From positions 1-25,294 of the forward strand of contig JAIRSA010000183.1 of the NCBI GenBank assembly GCA_031255695.1: a stretch of DNA of 25,294 nucleotides, given 5' to 3'. The notes below the pieces were generated by a model. The model was not told the origin of the DNA. It worked only from the letters and a program-made list of their open reading frames with translations, and did not search any database. Positions within the stretch are counted from its first letter, which is position 1; every line of letters begins with the position of its first letter. The DNA is from Eubacteriales Family XIII. Incertae Sedis bacterium (GTDB taxonomy: Bacteria > Bacillota > Clostridia > Peptostreptococcales > Anaerovoracaceae). Both the position numbers and the translations under genes were made by a program. Below, piece after piece: positions 8,046 to 15,625 of this stretch.

Positions 8046-9755
8046 TTGGTAGGCATAGGCGTCGTCGATGGCATTGCCATCCAGAAAGTCTTCATCTATA
8101 GTAGTGCGCCGCGTGACGGGCGCCGCCTCGAATACCTAGGGGCCGAGCAGGAAGGCGCGCGCCTGGCGTCTGCCTTCGGGACTGCCGAAAAGCAGCTGGC
8201 CGCTACCGCAGAGCGCCTGGCCCGCGAGGCCGGCGAGGACGAGGCCGGGATCATCGAATACCAGATCAACATCCTGCGCGACAAGGTCTTCGCGGACAAG
8301 ATAGCCCAGCTCGTGGTGGGGGGCGCCTCCTGCGAGGACGCAGTGACGGCCGTATGCTCCGAATACTGCGAGATATTCGGCAATCTTGACAACGATTACC
8401 TCCAGCAAAGGAAAATAGACATAATCGACATACAGGCCAGGCTGCTGGGCATACTTGGCGGAAGGGAAGGCTTCGCCGTCGCCGGGCGCCCGGCCATAAT
8501 CGCCGCGGAGGATCTGGCGCCCAGCCAGGTCGCGGAAATGGACCCGAAGAGGGTGAAGGGCATCCTGCTTGAAAAAGGCGGGAAGTCCTCACATTCTGTA
8601 ATACTCGCCCAGTCCCTGGGGATCCCGTGCATCATAGGGCTCACCGGGCTGCTGGGCCGGCTCGGCGGCCATGAGACAGTGATCATGGACGGCAGCGCCG
8701 GCACCGTGACGATAGATCCGGACGCCAAGACGCTGGCCGCCTACCGCCGCCAGCTTGAAAAGGACGCAGAGGCGAAAAAAAGCCTGCTGGCCTATGTGCC
8801 GATAGTGCCGGCCACAAGGGACGGCGTGCGGGTGAACGTCTACGCGAACATCGCGTCGGCCGTCGAGACGGGCCCCCTGCTCGAAAGCGGCGGCGAAGGC
8901 GTAGGCCTGCTGCGGACCGAACTGCTGTACATGGGCTTTTCGGACACCCCGTCCAGGGAGGCGCAGTTCAAGGCCTATTCGAAGATCGCGGAGAGCCTGG
9001 GCCAACGGCCGCTCATCATCAGGACACTGGACGCGGGCGGCGACAAGGAGATACCATACCTGGGGATAGGCGAGGAGGCCAACACCTTCCTCGGATACCG
9101 CGCGATCCGGTACTGCCTGGATCACGAAGCCCTCTTCAAAGACCAGATCGCCGCCATACTGCAGGCGGCGCGGCACGGGAACGTGAAAATGATGTTCCCC
9201 ATGATAGCCACCATGGACGAGCTGTTCAAAGCCAAGGCGCTTGTGGCCGAGACAAAGGCCGAACTGCTGTCTCGGGGGGTGGCGTTCGCGGATGTACCTA
9301 TCGGCATGATGATGGAGGTGCCCGCTGCGGCCCTCATGGCCGATCTGTTCGCCAAGCACGTGGATTTTTTCAGCATTGGCACCAATGACCTCGCCCAATA
9401 CCTATTCGCCGCCGACAGGAACAACGGCAAGGTGGCGTACCTGAACTCATTCTACCATCCCGCGCTGATACGCTGCGTAAACGCGATCTGCGCCGCCGCG
9501 AAGGGGAATGGGCTGGAGGTGGACATATGCGGGCGGGCCGGGGAAGCCCCCGATCTGATACCCCTTTGGGCAGCGATGGGGGTCAGCGGGCTAAGCGTGA
9601 GCATACCCTCCATACCCGCCGTGAAGAAGGCCGTATGCGAGACAGACACGGCCGCCTCAAGCGAGATCCTCGCAGAGGCCCTGCAGCTCAGCACAGCCCA
9701 AGAGGTGCTGGACTGCATAAAAGACGTGAACGGAGGCATTCTCACGGCATTATAG
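8046..9755 (+). CDS. ptsI: PTS enzyme I (phosphoenolpyruvate-protein phosphotransferase)
   Basis: Enzyme I takes phosphate from PEP and passes it to HPr in the cytoplasm. The start is taken as TTG 8046, five bases after GAGGAGAG. It gives 569 residues beginning LVGIGVVDG as expected for the family; the longer frame from 7947 adds an atypical N-terminus. The phospho-accepting histidine is His183 in GGKSSHSVILAQ (family GGRTSHSAI). The PEP-binding barrel shows GLLRTELLYMG, FSIGTNDLAQY with the following ADRNN, and Cys495 in DICGR. In most relatives this last motif reads CGE, so the Glu-to-Arg change is unusual. It is followed by ptsH and a complete lactose-family EII set, suggesting a dedicated phosphorelay. 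No second EI is visible here, so it could also be the cell's general enzyme. Confidence 0.96.
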   Translation: MVGIGVVDGIAIQKVFIYSSAPRDGRRLEYLGAEQEGARLASAFGTAEKQLAATAERLAREAGEDEAGIIEYQINILRDKVFADKIAQLVVGGASCEDAVTAVCSEYCEIFGNLDNDYLQQRKIDIIDIQARLLGILGGREGFAVAGRPAIIAAEDLAPSQVAEMDPKRVKGILLEKGGKSSHSVILAQSLGIPCIIGLTGLLGRLGGHETVIMDGSAGTVTIDPDAKTLAAYRRQLEKDAEAKKSLLAYVPIVPATRDGVRVNVYANIASAVETGPLLESGGEGVGLLRTELLYMGFSDTPSREAQFKAYSKIAESLGQRPLIIRTLDAGGDKEIPYLGIGEEANTFLGYRAIRYCLDHEALFKDQIAAILQAARHGNVKMMFPMIATMDELFKAKALVAETKAELLSRGVAFADVPIGMMMEVPAAALMADLFAKHVDFFSIGTNDLAQYLFAADRNNGKVAYLNSFYHPALIRCVNAICAAAKGNGLEVDICGRAGEAPDLIPLWAAMGVSGLSVSIPSIPAVKKAVCETDTAASSEILAEALQLSTAQEVLDCIKDVNGGILTAL

Positions 9756-9758
9756 CGG

Positions 9759-9796
9759 CAAGGCGGCAACATTATTGCAAGACAGCAACATTATTA
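9759..9796 (+). repeat. 19-bp tandem duplication between ptsI and ptsH
   Basis: Two adjacent 19-base units (9759-9777 and 9778-9796) differ at only two positions, and both end in CAACATTATT. They fill almost all of the gap between the ptsI stop and the ptsH start. They carry no evident stem-loop and look like a simple tandem duplication. Confidence 0.85.
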
Positions 9797-9815
9797 TATG
9801 GAAGGATGCATGCTT

Positions 9816-10082
9816 ATGATAAGGACACAGCTAGAAGTGCAGAACGAGCTGGGCATACATGCCCGCGTGGCCAACAGGATCAGTTCCTGCTGCCAGAAAT
9901 TTTCCAGCCAGATTGAGGCCGAAAACGGGAGTGCGCCCATGGACATGAAGAGCGTGCTCAACGTTATGATACTGAACGTCAAATGCGGAGAAGCCCTGAC
10001 GGTGAAGATCGAAGGCGACGACGAAAACGAAGCCTTCGTCTCGCTGAAAGAGCTCTTCGACAATAAATTCGGCGAAAGATAG
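9816..10082 (+). CDS. ptsH: HPr phosphocarrier protein
   Basis: HPr shuttles phosphate from enzyme I to EIIA. Starting at ATG 9816 (nine bases after GAAGGA) gives 88 residues. It places the catalytic histidine exactly at position 15 in LGIHAR and Arg at 17, and puts the regulatory serine exactly at 46 in MKSVLNVM. Upstream ATGs at 9798 and 9810 would shift this numbering and are less well placed. Ser46 indicates regulation by HPr kinase/phosphorylase and a role in catabolite control through CcpA, as in other Bacillota. Position 18, normally Pro (HARPA), is Val here. It sits directly after ptsI and is followed by a GC-rich stem-loop. Confidence 0.94.
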   Translation: MIRTQLEVQNELGIHARVANRISSCCQKFSSQIEAENGSAPMDMKSVLNVMILNVKCGEALTVKIEGDDENEAFVSLKELFDNKFGER

Positions 10083-10122
10083 GCCCACAGGGCCCGGCGG
10101 ACGCGCCAGGGCCCCTGTGGGC
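10083..10122 (+). other. GC-rich stem-loop after ptsH
   Basis: GCCCACAGG-GCCC pairs with GGGCCCCTGTGGGC, with one bulged base, across 10083-10122, immediately after the ptsH stop. No T-run follows, so it is not a classical terminator. It could stabilise the upstream message or slow transcription. A 16-base sequence CCCGGCGGACGCGCCA within it (10093-10108) is repeated at 10140-10155, still inside the 160-base spacer before the EIIA gene. Confidence 0.65.
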
Positions 10123-10246
10123 GGGCAGCCCACCAAAACCCCGGCGGACGCGCCATGGGCATGCGGGCGGGCGCCCAGCACATTTTAGGCGGGCGACCCA
10201 GCCAGTTCAGGGCAGGCCGCAGGGCGCCGACATGGAAGGAGCACAA

Positions 10247-10576
10247 ATGGCACAGAAATCGTTAGAAACGGCTATGTCGCTGATCGCGGTTGCCGGCGAC
10301 TCAAAAAGCCACTCCATGGAAGCCGTCTCACTGGCCAAAGACGGCAGCTTCGACGAAGCGCGCGCCTGTGTCGAAAAAGCCAAGGAGGCCATGATAGCGG
10401 CACACGACATGCAGACCAGCCTGATCCGCAGCGAGGTGGAAGGCCGCGGCGAAACGCCCAGCCTGCTTATGGTCCATGCGCAGGACCATATAAGCGGCGC
10501 CTTGCTGATGCGGGAGCTGGCGGAAGAGTTCATTGATCTATACGAAAAACTGAAAGGCATGGCGGGCGGCGCGTAA
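10247..10576 (+). CDS. PTS EIIA component, lactose/cellobiose family
   Basis: This 109-residue helical protein matches the LacF/CelC/ChbA family, which carries phosphate from HPr to EIIB. The phosphorylated histidine is His77 in LLMVHAQDHI, nearly identical to the family signature LLVHAQDHL and at the usual position (His78 in LacF). The Asp80 that coordinates the trimer metal is kept. ATG 10247 is chosen because AAGGAG lies just upstream; the earlier ATG at 10232 has no ribosome site. It is first of the EIIA-EIIB-EIIC order. This family takes up beta-disaccharides such as cellobiose, chitobiose or lactose, and here the neighbours favour a glucosamine-containing sugar. Confidence 0.93.
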   Translation: MAQKSLETAMSLIAVAGDSKSHSMEAVSLAKDGSFDEARACVEKAKEAMIAAHDMQTSLIRSEVEGRGETPSLLMVHAQDHISGALLMRELAEEFIDLYEKLKGMAGGA

Positions 10577-10651
10577 AGGCAGCCAAAGCGCACGGGATCC
10601 CGCCGGGCGGGCGACAGTCGGCAGCCCTGCCTGACGCGGGCCCTTCCGGGC

Positions 10652-10676
10652 GCTGCGGCCGTGACCGCGCCGCAGC
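10652..10676 (+). other. GC-rich stem-loop between EIIA and EIIB genes
   Basis: GCTGCGGC (10652-10659) pairs perfectly with GCCGCAGC (10669-10676) around a 9-base loop in the 163-base EIIA-EIIB spacer. No T-run follows. It belongs to the pattern of GC-rich hairpins in spacers of this operon. Confidence 0.5.
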
Positions 10677-10739
10677 CGCGCGGCCTGCATGCCCGATGAG
10701 GAAGAGGCGCCAGAACGGCGCAGAAAGGGAGGCGATGCT

Positions 10740-11066
10740 TTGATCTCAATAACATTGCTATGCAGTCTTGGCATGTCCACAAGCATGCTCGTAGACAACA
10801 TGAACGAAGTGGCTAAGAAAAGGAACATAGAACTGGATATAGAGGCGCTGCCTTTCGACAAGGCCAGCGATCGCCTCCAGAAAACCGACATATTGCTGAT
10901 CGGGCCACAGATCAAACATATGCTTCCCAAATTCCAGGAAAAATACCGCAGCGCCATCCCCGTCATATCCGTGATCGATTTCAGGGATTACGGTTTGGTG
11001 CGCGGCGAGAAAATCCTCGACGAATCGCTGGGGCGCCTGGACGGCGCCGGCGATCCGGCCCCATAG
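10740..11066 (+). CDS. PTS EIIB component, lactose/cellobiose family
   Basis: This 108-residue cytoplasmic protein matches CelA/ChbB-type EIIB, which receives phosphate from EIIA and phosphorylates the sugar as it passes through EIIC. The phosphorylated cysteine is Cys8 in the P-loop-like LLCSLGMSTSML. ILLIGPQIKHML and later VISVIDFRDYGLV are family strands. TTG 10740 is chosen as start, seven bases after GGGAGG. The longer frame from 10689 adds a charged segment without a ribosome site. Family length is about 100-108, matching this start. Confidence 0.94.
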   Translation: MISITLLCSLGMSTSMLVDNMNEVAKKRNIELDIEALPFDKASDRLQKTDILLIGPQIKHMLPKFQEKYRSAIPVISVIDFRDYGLVRGEKILDESLGRLDGAGDPAP

Positions 11067-11131
11067 TAAAGGCAGGCGCAGGAAACCCTCTATAGCCCTG
11101 CCATGCTTCATACACGAAAGGAGGAGAAACA

Positions 11132-12451
11132 GTGTTCGGCAAAGCCAATAAAGCTAGTATCGAAAAGCCCGGCAGTAACTTCATGGAAGAGAAGTTCCTG
11201 CCGATCGCGGCAAGGATCGGCAGCCAGAGGCACCTTCTGGCCCTGCGCGACGGGATCGTCATGATCATGCCGCTGCTGATCCTCGGCGCCTTCTCTATGA
11301 TCATAGCCGAGTTCCCGTCGGATGCGTACCTGAATTTCATGGCCAACACATTCGGCGAAAACTGGGCCGCATTCGAAGGCATCATAATGAACGCCACATA
11401 TGGCATAGTAGCGCTTGTGGCCTGCTTCGGCGTCGCGTCGTCGCTGGTCAAGAGCTACGACCTGGACGGCACGCCTGCCGGCATGATCGCCCTCTCGGCC
11501 TTCTTTATTGTCAATGTGATCGAGACCGCCGTGATCAACGGCGAGGAGACAGCCGTATGGGCCGCTGGCACATTCACGGCGGAATATTTGTTCACTGCCC
11601 TTGTGACGGCGCTTGCCGTAGGCGAGCTCTACAGGCTGCTCGTCCAGAAGAAATTCGTGATAACGCTGCCGAAATCGGTCCCATCCGCAGTGTCCAGGCA
11701 GTTCACGGCCCTGCTCCCAGGCGTCGTGATCATGCTCGTGTTCCTGGTCGTGCATGCCATCTTCGCGATGACCCCGTGGGGCAATTTCCCGCAGTTCATG
11801 TCCGACGTCGTCTCTATCCCGCTCCGCGGCTTCGGCACTTCCTATGTAGGCACGCTCTTGGCCGTGCTTTCGGAGCATTTCCTGTGGTCCCTCGGCCTGC
11901 ACGGCTCGTCGATCATCATATTCCCGATTTTCGAGCCCATGTGGATCGTGAACCTCCAGGAGAACCTGAACGGCGCCCACCACATACTCACGCAGCCCTT
12001 CTATGAGAATGGCGTCTGGATCGGCGGTTCGGGCGCGACCCTCCCCGTCGTCATCTACATGCTCGTTTTCGCGAAGTCGCGCCTGCTGAAGCAGGTGGGG
12101 CGCATCGGCATCGTGCCGGGCCTGTTCAACATCAACGAGCCCGTGACCTTCGGCCTGCCCGTGGTCCTTAACCCCTTCCTGATGATCCCTTACATCGCCA
12201 CGCCGGCCATAGTCATGACCGTACAGTACCTAGGCACGGCCATCGGGCTCTTCCCCTATTGCAACTACATGGTGCCCTGGACGACGCCCTTCCTTATAAG
12301 CGGCTTCCTCATGACCCAGAGCATAATGGGGGTAATAGCCCAGCTAGTGTCATTCGCCGTCGCTTTCGTTATATGGCTCCCGTTCATACGCATATGGGAT
12401 GCCAGAAACTATAAAATGGAGCTAGAGGACACGTCGGAAGCCGCAGCGTGA
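11132..12451 (+). CDS. PTS EIIC permease, lactose/cellobiose family
   Basis: This 439-residue polytopic membrane protein is the sugar-translocating channel. The N-terminus FMEEKFLPIAARIGSQRHLLALRDG is typical of CelB/ChbC. The most conserved EIIC segment is present as NINEPVTFGLPVVLNPFLMIPYI, whose Glu binds the sugar. About ten hydrophobic segments can be seen. GTG 11132 is the start, preceded by AAAGGAGGAG. It completes the EIIA-EIIB-EIIC set and, with EI and HPr upstream, a whole PTS. Specificity cannot be read from the sequence; chitobiose-like or glucosamine disaccharides are inferred from the nearby exo-glucosaminidase and NagB. Confidence 0.95.
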   Translation: MFGKANKASIEKPGSNFMEEKFLPIAARIGSQRHLLALRDGIVMIMPLLILGAFSMIIAEFPSDAYLNFMANTFGENWAAFEGIIMNATYGIVALVACFGVASSLVKSYDLDGTPAGMIALSAFFIVNVIETAVINGEETAVWAAGTFTAEYLFTALVTALAVGELYRLLVQKKFVITLPKSVPSAVSRQFTALLPGVVIMLVFLVVHAIFAMTPWGNFPQFMSDVVSIPLRGFGTSYVGTLLAVLSEHFLWSLGLHGSSIIIFPIFEPMWIVNLQENLNGAHHILTQPFYENGVWIGGSGATLPVVIYMLVFAKSRLLKQVGRIGIVPGLFNINEPVTFGLPVVLNPFLMIPYIATPAIVMTVQYLGTAIGLFPYCNYMVPWTTPFLISGFLMTQSIMGVIAQLVSFAVAFVIWLPFIRIWDARNYKMELEDTSEAAA

Positions 12452-12459
12452 CGGACCCG

Positions 12460-12480
12460 GCCTGCCCCCCTCCGGCAGGC
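12460..12480 (+). other. Stem-loop after the EIIC gene
   Basis: A perfect 7-bp stem GCCTGCC/GGCAGGC (12460-12466 and 12474-12480) with a pyrimidine-only loop begins nine bases past the EIIC stop. No T-run follows, so transcription probably continues into the RDD gene. Confidence 0.55.
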
Positions 12481-12572
12481 AGCGCCCGCAAGGCATATTC
12501 CGCGCATCCCCTGTTCCAAGCCCGCCGTGGCCGGCCCGGCCGGCCTGCGGCGGCGCCGTGAGGATTATAGCA

Positions 12573-13136
12573 ATGGGAAAAACATTCGGCCTTAGCCTGA
12601 AAGACTTCAAAAGCCATAAAATTAAAAGGCTGTTAGCGTTTGTGATTGACGTGCTTGTGCTGCTGTGCGTGTTTTTCATCCTCTACAGCCTCACGGGGCT
12701 GCCCGACTACCCGGCAGTCAAGCTGGGCATGGACCACCTGAACGCCCTGCAGGGCAGCCCGCAGGCGCAGGCAGCCGCCGACGCCGTGTTCGCCCAGTTC
12801 AACGTCGTCTATATGCATTCGCTGATAATATGGTTCGTCTACGAGCTTGCGACGTCCATCATATTCAGGGGCTCCACGCTGGGCAAGCTGGTCTGCGGCA
12901 TCAGGATCGTCGACAAGAAGAGCGGCACGTATTCGCCTAAGACCATAATCCGGCTGGCCATACGCAGCCTGGTGAAGATGCTCTTCATGTTCTTCCTCCA
13001 GGGCCTGCCCTTCCTGATCTCGTCGCTGTCGATATTCGCAAACCCGGAATCAAGGGCTGGCATAGACTATTTTGCCGGGACCAAGCCGGCGGACAGGGTG
13101 CCGCAGGCGAAATCCGGCCTGAGGTGGCAGAGTTGA
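12573..13136 (+). CDS. RDD-family membrane protein
   Basis: This 187-residue protein has the RDD signature KRLLAFVIDVLVLL (Arg and Asp in the first membrane helix) and a second helix pair around residues 85-100 and 130-155. It also has the GSTLGKLVCGIRIV loop typical of the family. RDD proteins are integral membrane proteins of mostly unknown function; some are sodium/proton exchangers. ATG 12573 is preferred to GTG 12558 because GAGGA lies 8 bases before it. Its stop overlaps the regulator start in a TTGA at 13133-13136, so the two are translationally coupled. That places it firmly in the PTS operon, and it might assist membrane signalling to the regulator, but this is only inference. Confidence 0.85.
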   Translation: MGKTFGLSLKDFKSHKIKRLLAFVIDVLVLLCVFFILYSLTGLPDYPAVKLGMDHLNALQGSPQAQAAADAVFAQFNVVYMHSLIIWFVYELATSIIFRGSTLGKLVCGIRIVDKKSGTYSPKTIIRLAIRSLVKMLFMFFLQGLPFLISSLSIFANPESRAGIDYFAGTKPADRVPQAKSGLRWQS

Positions 13137-14674
13137 GCAGCGTTGAATCGAAAGTGAAAAAAATAGCGATCGCCCTGCTCGCGAGCGACGGTTTCCTGAC
13201 GCTTGACTATCTGGCGGGCAAATGCGACACTACCGGCCGCTCCGTCCAGAACCATATCAAGAAGCTCGAAGAGCTGATCGCCGAAAACGGCTATGCCGAC
13301 GTCAAGATCCTGAAGAAGCCGGGGCGCGGCATCAAGATGGCGGCGGACGAGCAGAGCCGGGACGGGCTGATCAGGCTGTTTTCAAGCCAGGACACCTTTG
13401 AGGCCGATCACATGAAGCGCCGCGTGAAGGAGCTGAACCTCCTTCTGTTCTCGAACAGCGAGCTGACCATAGGCTTCTTGGCGGACTACTTCTATACCAG
13501 CAGATCCGTCATCCTGAAGGACATGGAATGGATAGACGGCTGGCTGAAGGCCTTCAACCTCCAGCTTTTCAAGATACAGCGCATGGGGATACGGATCGCC
13601 GGCGAAGAAAGCGCCAAGCGGAACGCCATAGCCACATTCTTCGACATGTACAGGCCCAACCGGCAGTTCGCGGCGGACAAGCCCGGCGGCACCACATCCC
13701 CTTCGAGGCGCTTGCAGGAACAGCTTGTGGCAAAGCTCAAGACCCTCTACCCGAACATAGACATCGTGCCCATAGTCACCCTGCTGGAAGACGCCGAAAA
13801 AAAGTACGATTTCTACCTTACCGAAGAATATTTCACCACATTGGTGACGCACCTCGTGATCTGTGTGTCGCGTGTCAAGGGCGGCAACGAGACCGAGGAA
13901 TGTGTGCTGAAGGAGGACGAGTACGCCTCCGTGCTTGAGACGGCCCGCTTCATAGGCGCCAGGATCGAGCAGGCATACGGGATACGCTTCCCCTCGGAGG
14001 AGATCGCATACATATGCCTCCACCTGATGGGCTACGCCATGCGCAACAGCGTCGTCTGCGCGGACAGCGACGACACATCCGGGAATTTCGGCCCGCTTGC
14101 CATGGCCATCATAGAACATGTCCAAAACCGGCATGGAGGCCGTTTCACAACCGACAAGCTGCTCTATTTCGGGCTGCTGTACCACCTCCAGGCCGCTGTG
14201 TACAGAATAAAAAACGGCATACACATCAACCACATCGACACCGGGTCCATGCCCGTGCCGGACAAGGCGCTTATGGACGCCCTGCATGACGTCGAGAAAC
14301 TTTACAAAAGCTTTTGCGGGCAGGGGATCAACCTTCCGCCGGAAGAGCTCGAAAACCTGGCCATACACTTCAAACTGTCCCAGGGGCGCATAAAGAGGCC
14401 GCGCCGCGCGGTGCTGCTTTGCGAGTCAGGCGCCATCAATGGGGTGATACTTAAAAACCAGATCCTGGAATCGGCCGACAACAATATAGAGTTCGTCGAC
14501 ATCATGAATGTCCCCTTCCAATTGGATCTGCTGCGTGACGACGAATATGACTTCATCATCACGACAACGGAATTCAGCCATCGTTCCAAACCTGTAGCAC
14601 ATTTGAAATACGAAGAAAGAAGCGCATACGGCAAATTCTTGTCAAATTTTATAAAAACCCATGTGGCAAATTAA
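13133..14674 (+). CDS. PRD-containing transcriptional regulator with EIIB-like domain (MtlR/LicR type)
   Basis: This 513-residue regulator couples PTS activity to transcription. Residues ~5-60 form a winged helix (DYLAGKCDTTGRSVQNHIKKL). Residues ~95-160 form a second helix-turn-helix (FLADYFYTSRSVILKDM). Then come two PTS regulation domains with candidate phospho-histidines His240 and His297 (THLVICVSR, CLHLMGYA) and His351 and His412 (YHLQAAVY, AIHFKLS). Residues ~425-513 are an EIIB-like domain with Cys430 in VLLCESG. I see no EIIA-type C-terminal domain. DNA-binding N-terminal domains, not an RNA-binding CAT domain, indicate a promoter-acting regulator, probably of the 7898-7926 promoter. 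Start TTG 13133 follows GAGGTG by six bases and overlaps the RDD stop; GTG 13124 is the alternative. Confidence 0.9.
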   Translation: MSSVESKVKKIAIALLASDGFLTLDYLAGKCDTTGRSVQNHIKKLEELIAENGYADVKILKKPGRGIKMAADEQSRDGLIRLFSSQDTFEADHMKRRVKELNLLLFSNSELTIGFLADYFYTSRSVILKDMEWIDGWLKAFNLQLFKIQRMGIRIAGEESAKRNAIATFFDMYRPNRQFAADKPGGTTSPSRRLQEQLVAKLKTLYPNIDIVPIVTLLEDAEKKYDFYLTEEYFTTLVTHLVICVSRVKGGNETEECVLKEDEYASVLETARFIGARIEQAYGIRFPSEEIAYICLHLMGYAMRNSVVCADSDDTSGNFGPLAMAIIEHVQNRHGGRFTTDKLLYFGLLYHLQAAVYRIKNGIHINHIDTGSMPVPDKALMDALHDVEKLYKSFCGQGINLPPEELENLAIHFKLSQGRIKRPRRAVLLCESGAINGVILKNQILESADNNIEFVDIMNVPFQLDLLRDDEYDFIITTTEFSHRSKPVAHLKYEERSAYGKFLSNFIKTHVAN

Positions 14675-15145
14675 ACGCCAGCGGGCAAGCAGGCAGCCAA
14701 CGGGCGCCAGCGCCGCCGCACGCCGACAGCGGCGGCAGTAGGATGCCCGGCAGCAGCCTGATACGCGGACTGCCCTGCAACCGGGGCGGGCCGCAAATAG
14801 ACCACCAGCAGGCAGACATAAAACAGGCAGCCGAAAGCCGGCCGCCAGCGCCGCCGTGCGCCGACATCGGCGGCAGAGGCGCGGCAAGGCCGCCGCAGGT
14901 CGACATCAGCGGCAGAGGCCCGGCAAAGCCGCCGCAGGCCGACATCGGCGGCAGAGGCGCGGCAAAGCCGCCGCAGGCCGACATCAGCGGCAGATCCGCC
15001 GTGCGCCGACATCGGCGGCAGAGGCCCGGCAAGACCGCCACAGGCCGACATCAGCGGCAAAGCCCTAGAGCCGCCCGAGACGCAGCCCGGACACGGGCTG
15101 AAATGCAGGCGGCGGGCCGCCACATACAGCAAAGGAGGTGATTGA
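14675..15145. other. Gene-free GC-rich spacer with repeats and dyads
   Basis: No convincing gene lies in these 471 bases. The region holds an 8-bp dyad (GCCGCCGC 14712-14719 with GCGGCGGC 14729-14736), the 39-bp repeat array described separately, a 6-bp stem with GACA loop (AGCCCG 15084-15089, CGGGCT 15094-15099), and finally AGGAGG at 15133-15138 for the next gene. Open frames run through it on both strands, but only because the repeat length is a multiple of three. I see no AT-rich promoter, so genes downstream probably depend on read-through. Confidence 0.7.
14850..15064. repeat. 39-bp tandem repeat array, each unit with a dyad
   Basis: The core GACATC(A/G)GCGGCA occurs six times, starting at 14863, 14902, 14941, 14980, 15008 and 15047. 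The spacings are 39, 39, 39, 28 and 39 bases; the short interval is an 11-base deletion. Full units at 14881-14919, 14920-14958 and 14959-14996 differ by only a few bases. Most units contain GCCGCCG followed about 11 bases later by C(A/G)GCGGC, so each transcript unit can fold into a small hairpin. In one frame the unit would encode a 13-residue repeat rich in Pro, Ala and Gly. Confidence 0.88.
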
Positions 15146-15376
15146 TTGAATCTCACTGTGAGCCTTCCTATGAAGGGCAAGGAGACTGTCGAACTTCTGA
15201 CAGGCTATGGCGAAAACGGCGTCTCCTTTGAGTTTGTTGAGAAAACCGGCATGAACTACAGATTTATTGCCAAGGGCTTTTCGGGGAAAGAGGAAGCGGC
15301 CAAACTGGCCAAAACGCTCATATCCTCCTCAGACTACGGCAAAGTCCTTTATTTTTCAGTCAGTGTAGATGAATAA
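15146..15376 (+). CDS. Small hypothetical protein (76 aa)
   Basis: I do not recognise this 76-residue protein. It has an excellent ribosome site (AGGAGG, seven bases before TTG 15146). The sequence looks structured and soluble: a strand MNLTVSLPM, a loop, a strand SFEFVEK, a strand NYRFIAKGF, a helix GKEEAAKLAKTLI and a final strand KVLYFSVSV. This beta-beta-beta-alpha-beta pattern has no signal peptide, membrane segment or cysteine. It lies between two repeat-rich spacers and just upstream of the GH2 gene, in the same direction. It may be a small regulator or an adaptor, but the function is unknown. Confidence 0.72.
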   Translation: MNLTVSLPMKGKETVELLTGYGENGVSFEFVEKTGMNYRFIAKGFSGKEEAAKLAKTLISSSDYGKVLYFSVSVDE

Positions 15377-15421
15377 GGAACTACGTGAAAACAAAGTCTG
15401 CGGATCTGGCGCGGTGTTCTG

Positions 15422-15532
15422 CCCGCCACGCAAGGCGGGAGGCCCCGCTGACGCGGGAAACCCCGTTGACGCAGAAAGGCCCGCTGATGCGGGAAGCCCC
15501 GCTGACGCGGGAAACCCCGCTGATGCGGGAAG
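15422..15532. repeat. Array of 18-bp hairpin repeats upstream of the GH2 gene
   Basis: A leading hairpin (CCCGCC 15422-15427, GGCGGG 15434-15439) is followed by five head-to-tail 18-base units from 15443 to 15532, consensus CCCCGCTGACGCGGGAAA. Four of the five units contain CCCGC-TGAY-GCGGG, a perfect 5-bp stem with a four-base loop (Y is C or T). The second unit (15461-15478) has lost the pairing. Transcribed, the region would form a string of tiny hairpins starting 46 bases after the small gene and ending 93 bases before the GH2 start. Confidence 0.9.
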
Positions 15533-15625
15533 CGCCAGCGGCTCAGCCAACGCGGCGCGGCAGGCAAAATGCAGGCCGGACGCAACGCTTTCTTTCGCGC
15601 AGTGACTAACCAGGAGGTGTTTATA

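Noticed and set aside
14743..15141. 132-residue open frame through the 39-bp repeat array
   Set aside because: The frame stays open because the unit is a multiple of three, frames on the other strand are open too, and no good ribosome site precedes it. Treated as a DNA/RNA repeat.
14850..15532. CRISPR array
   Set aside because: Units are contiguous tandem repeats without unique spacers of constant length, and no cas genes are present.
15369..15605. 78-residue open frame through the 18-bp array (PADAGN-like repeats)
   Set aside because: The ATG overlaps the end of the 76-aa gene but lacks a ribosome site, and the composition simply reflects the hairpin repeat. A translated leader remains possible but unsupported.
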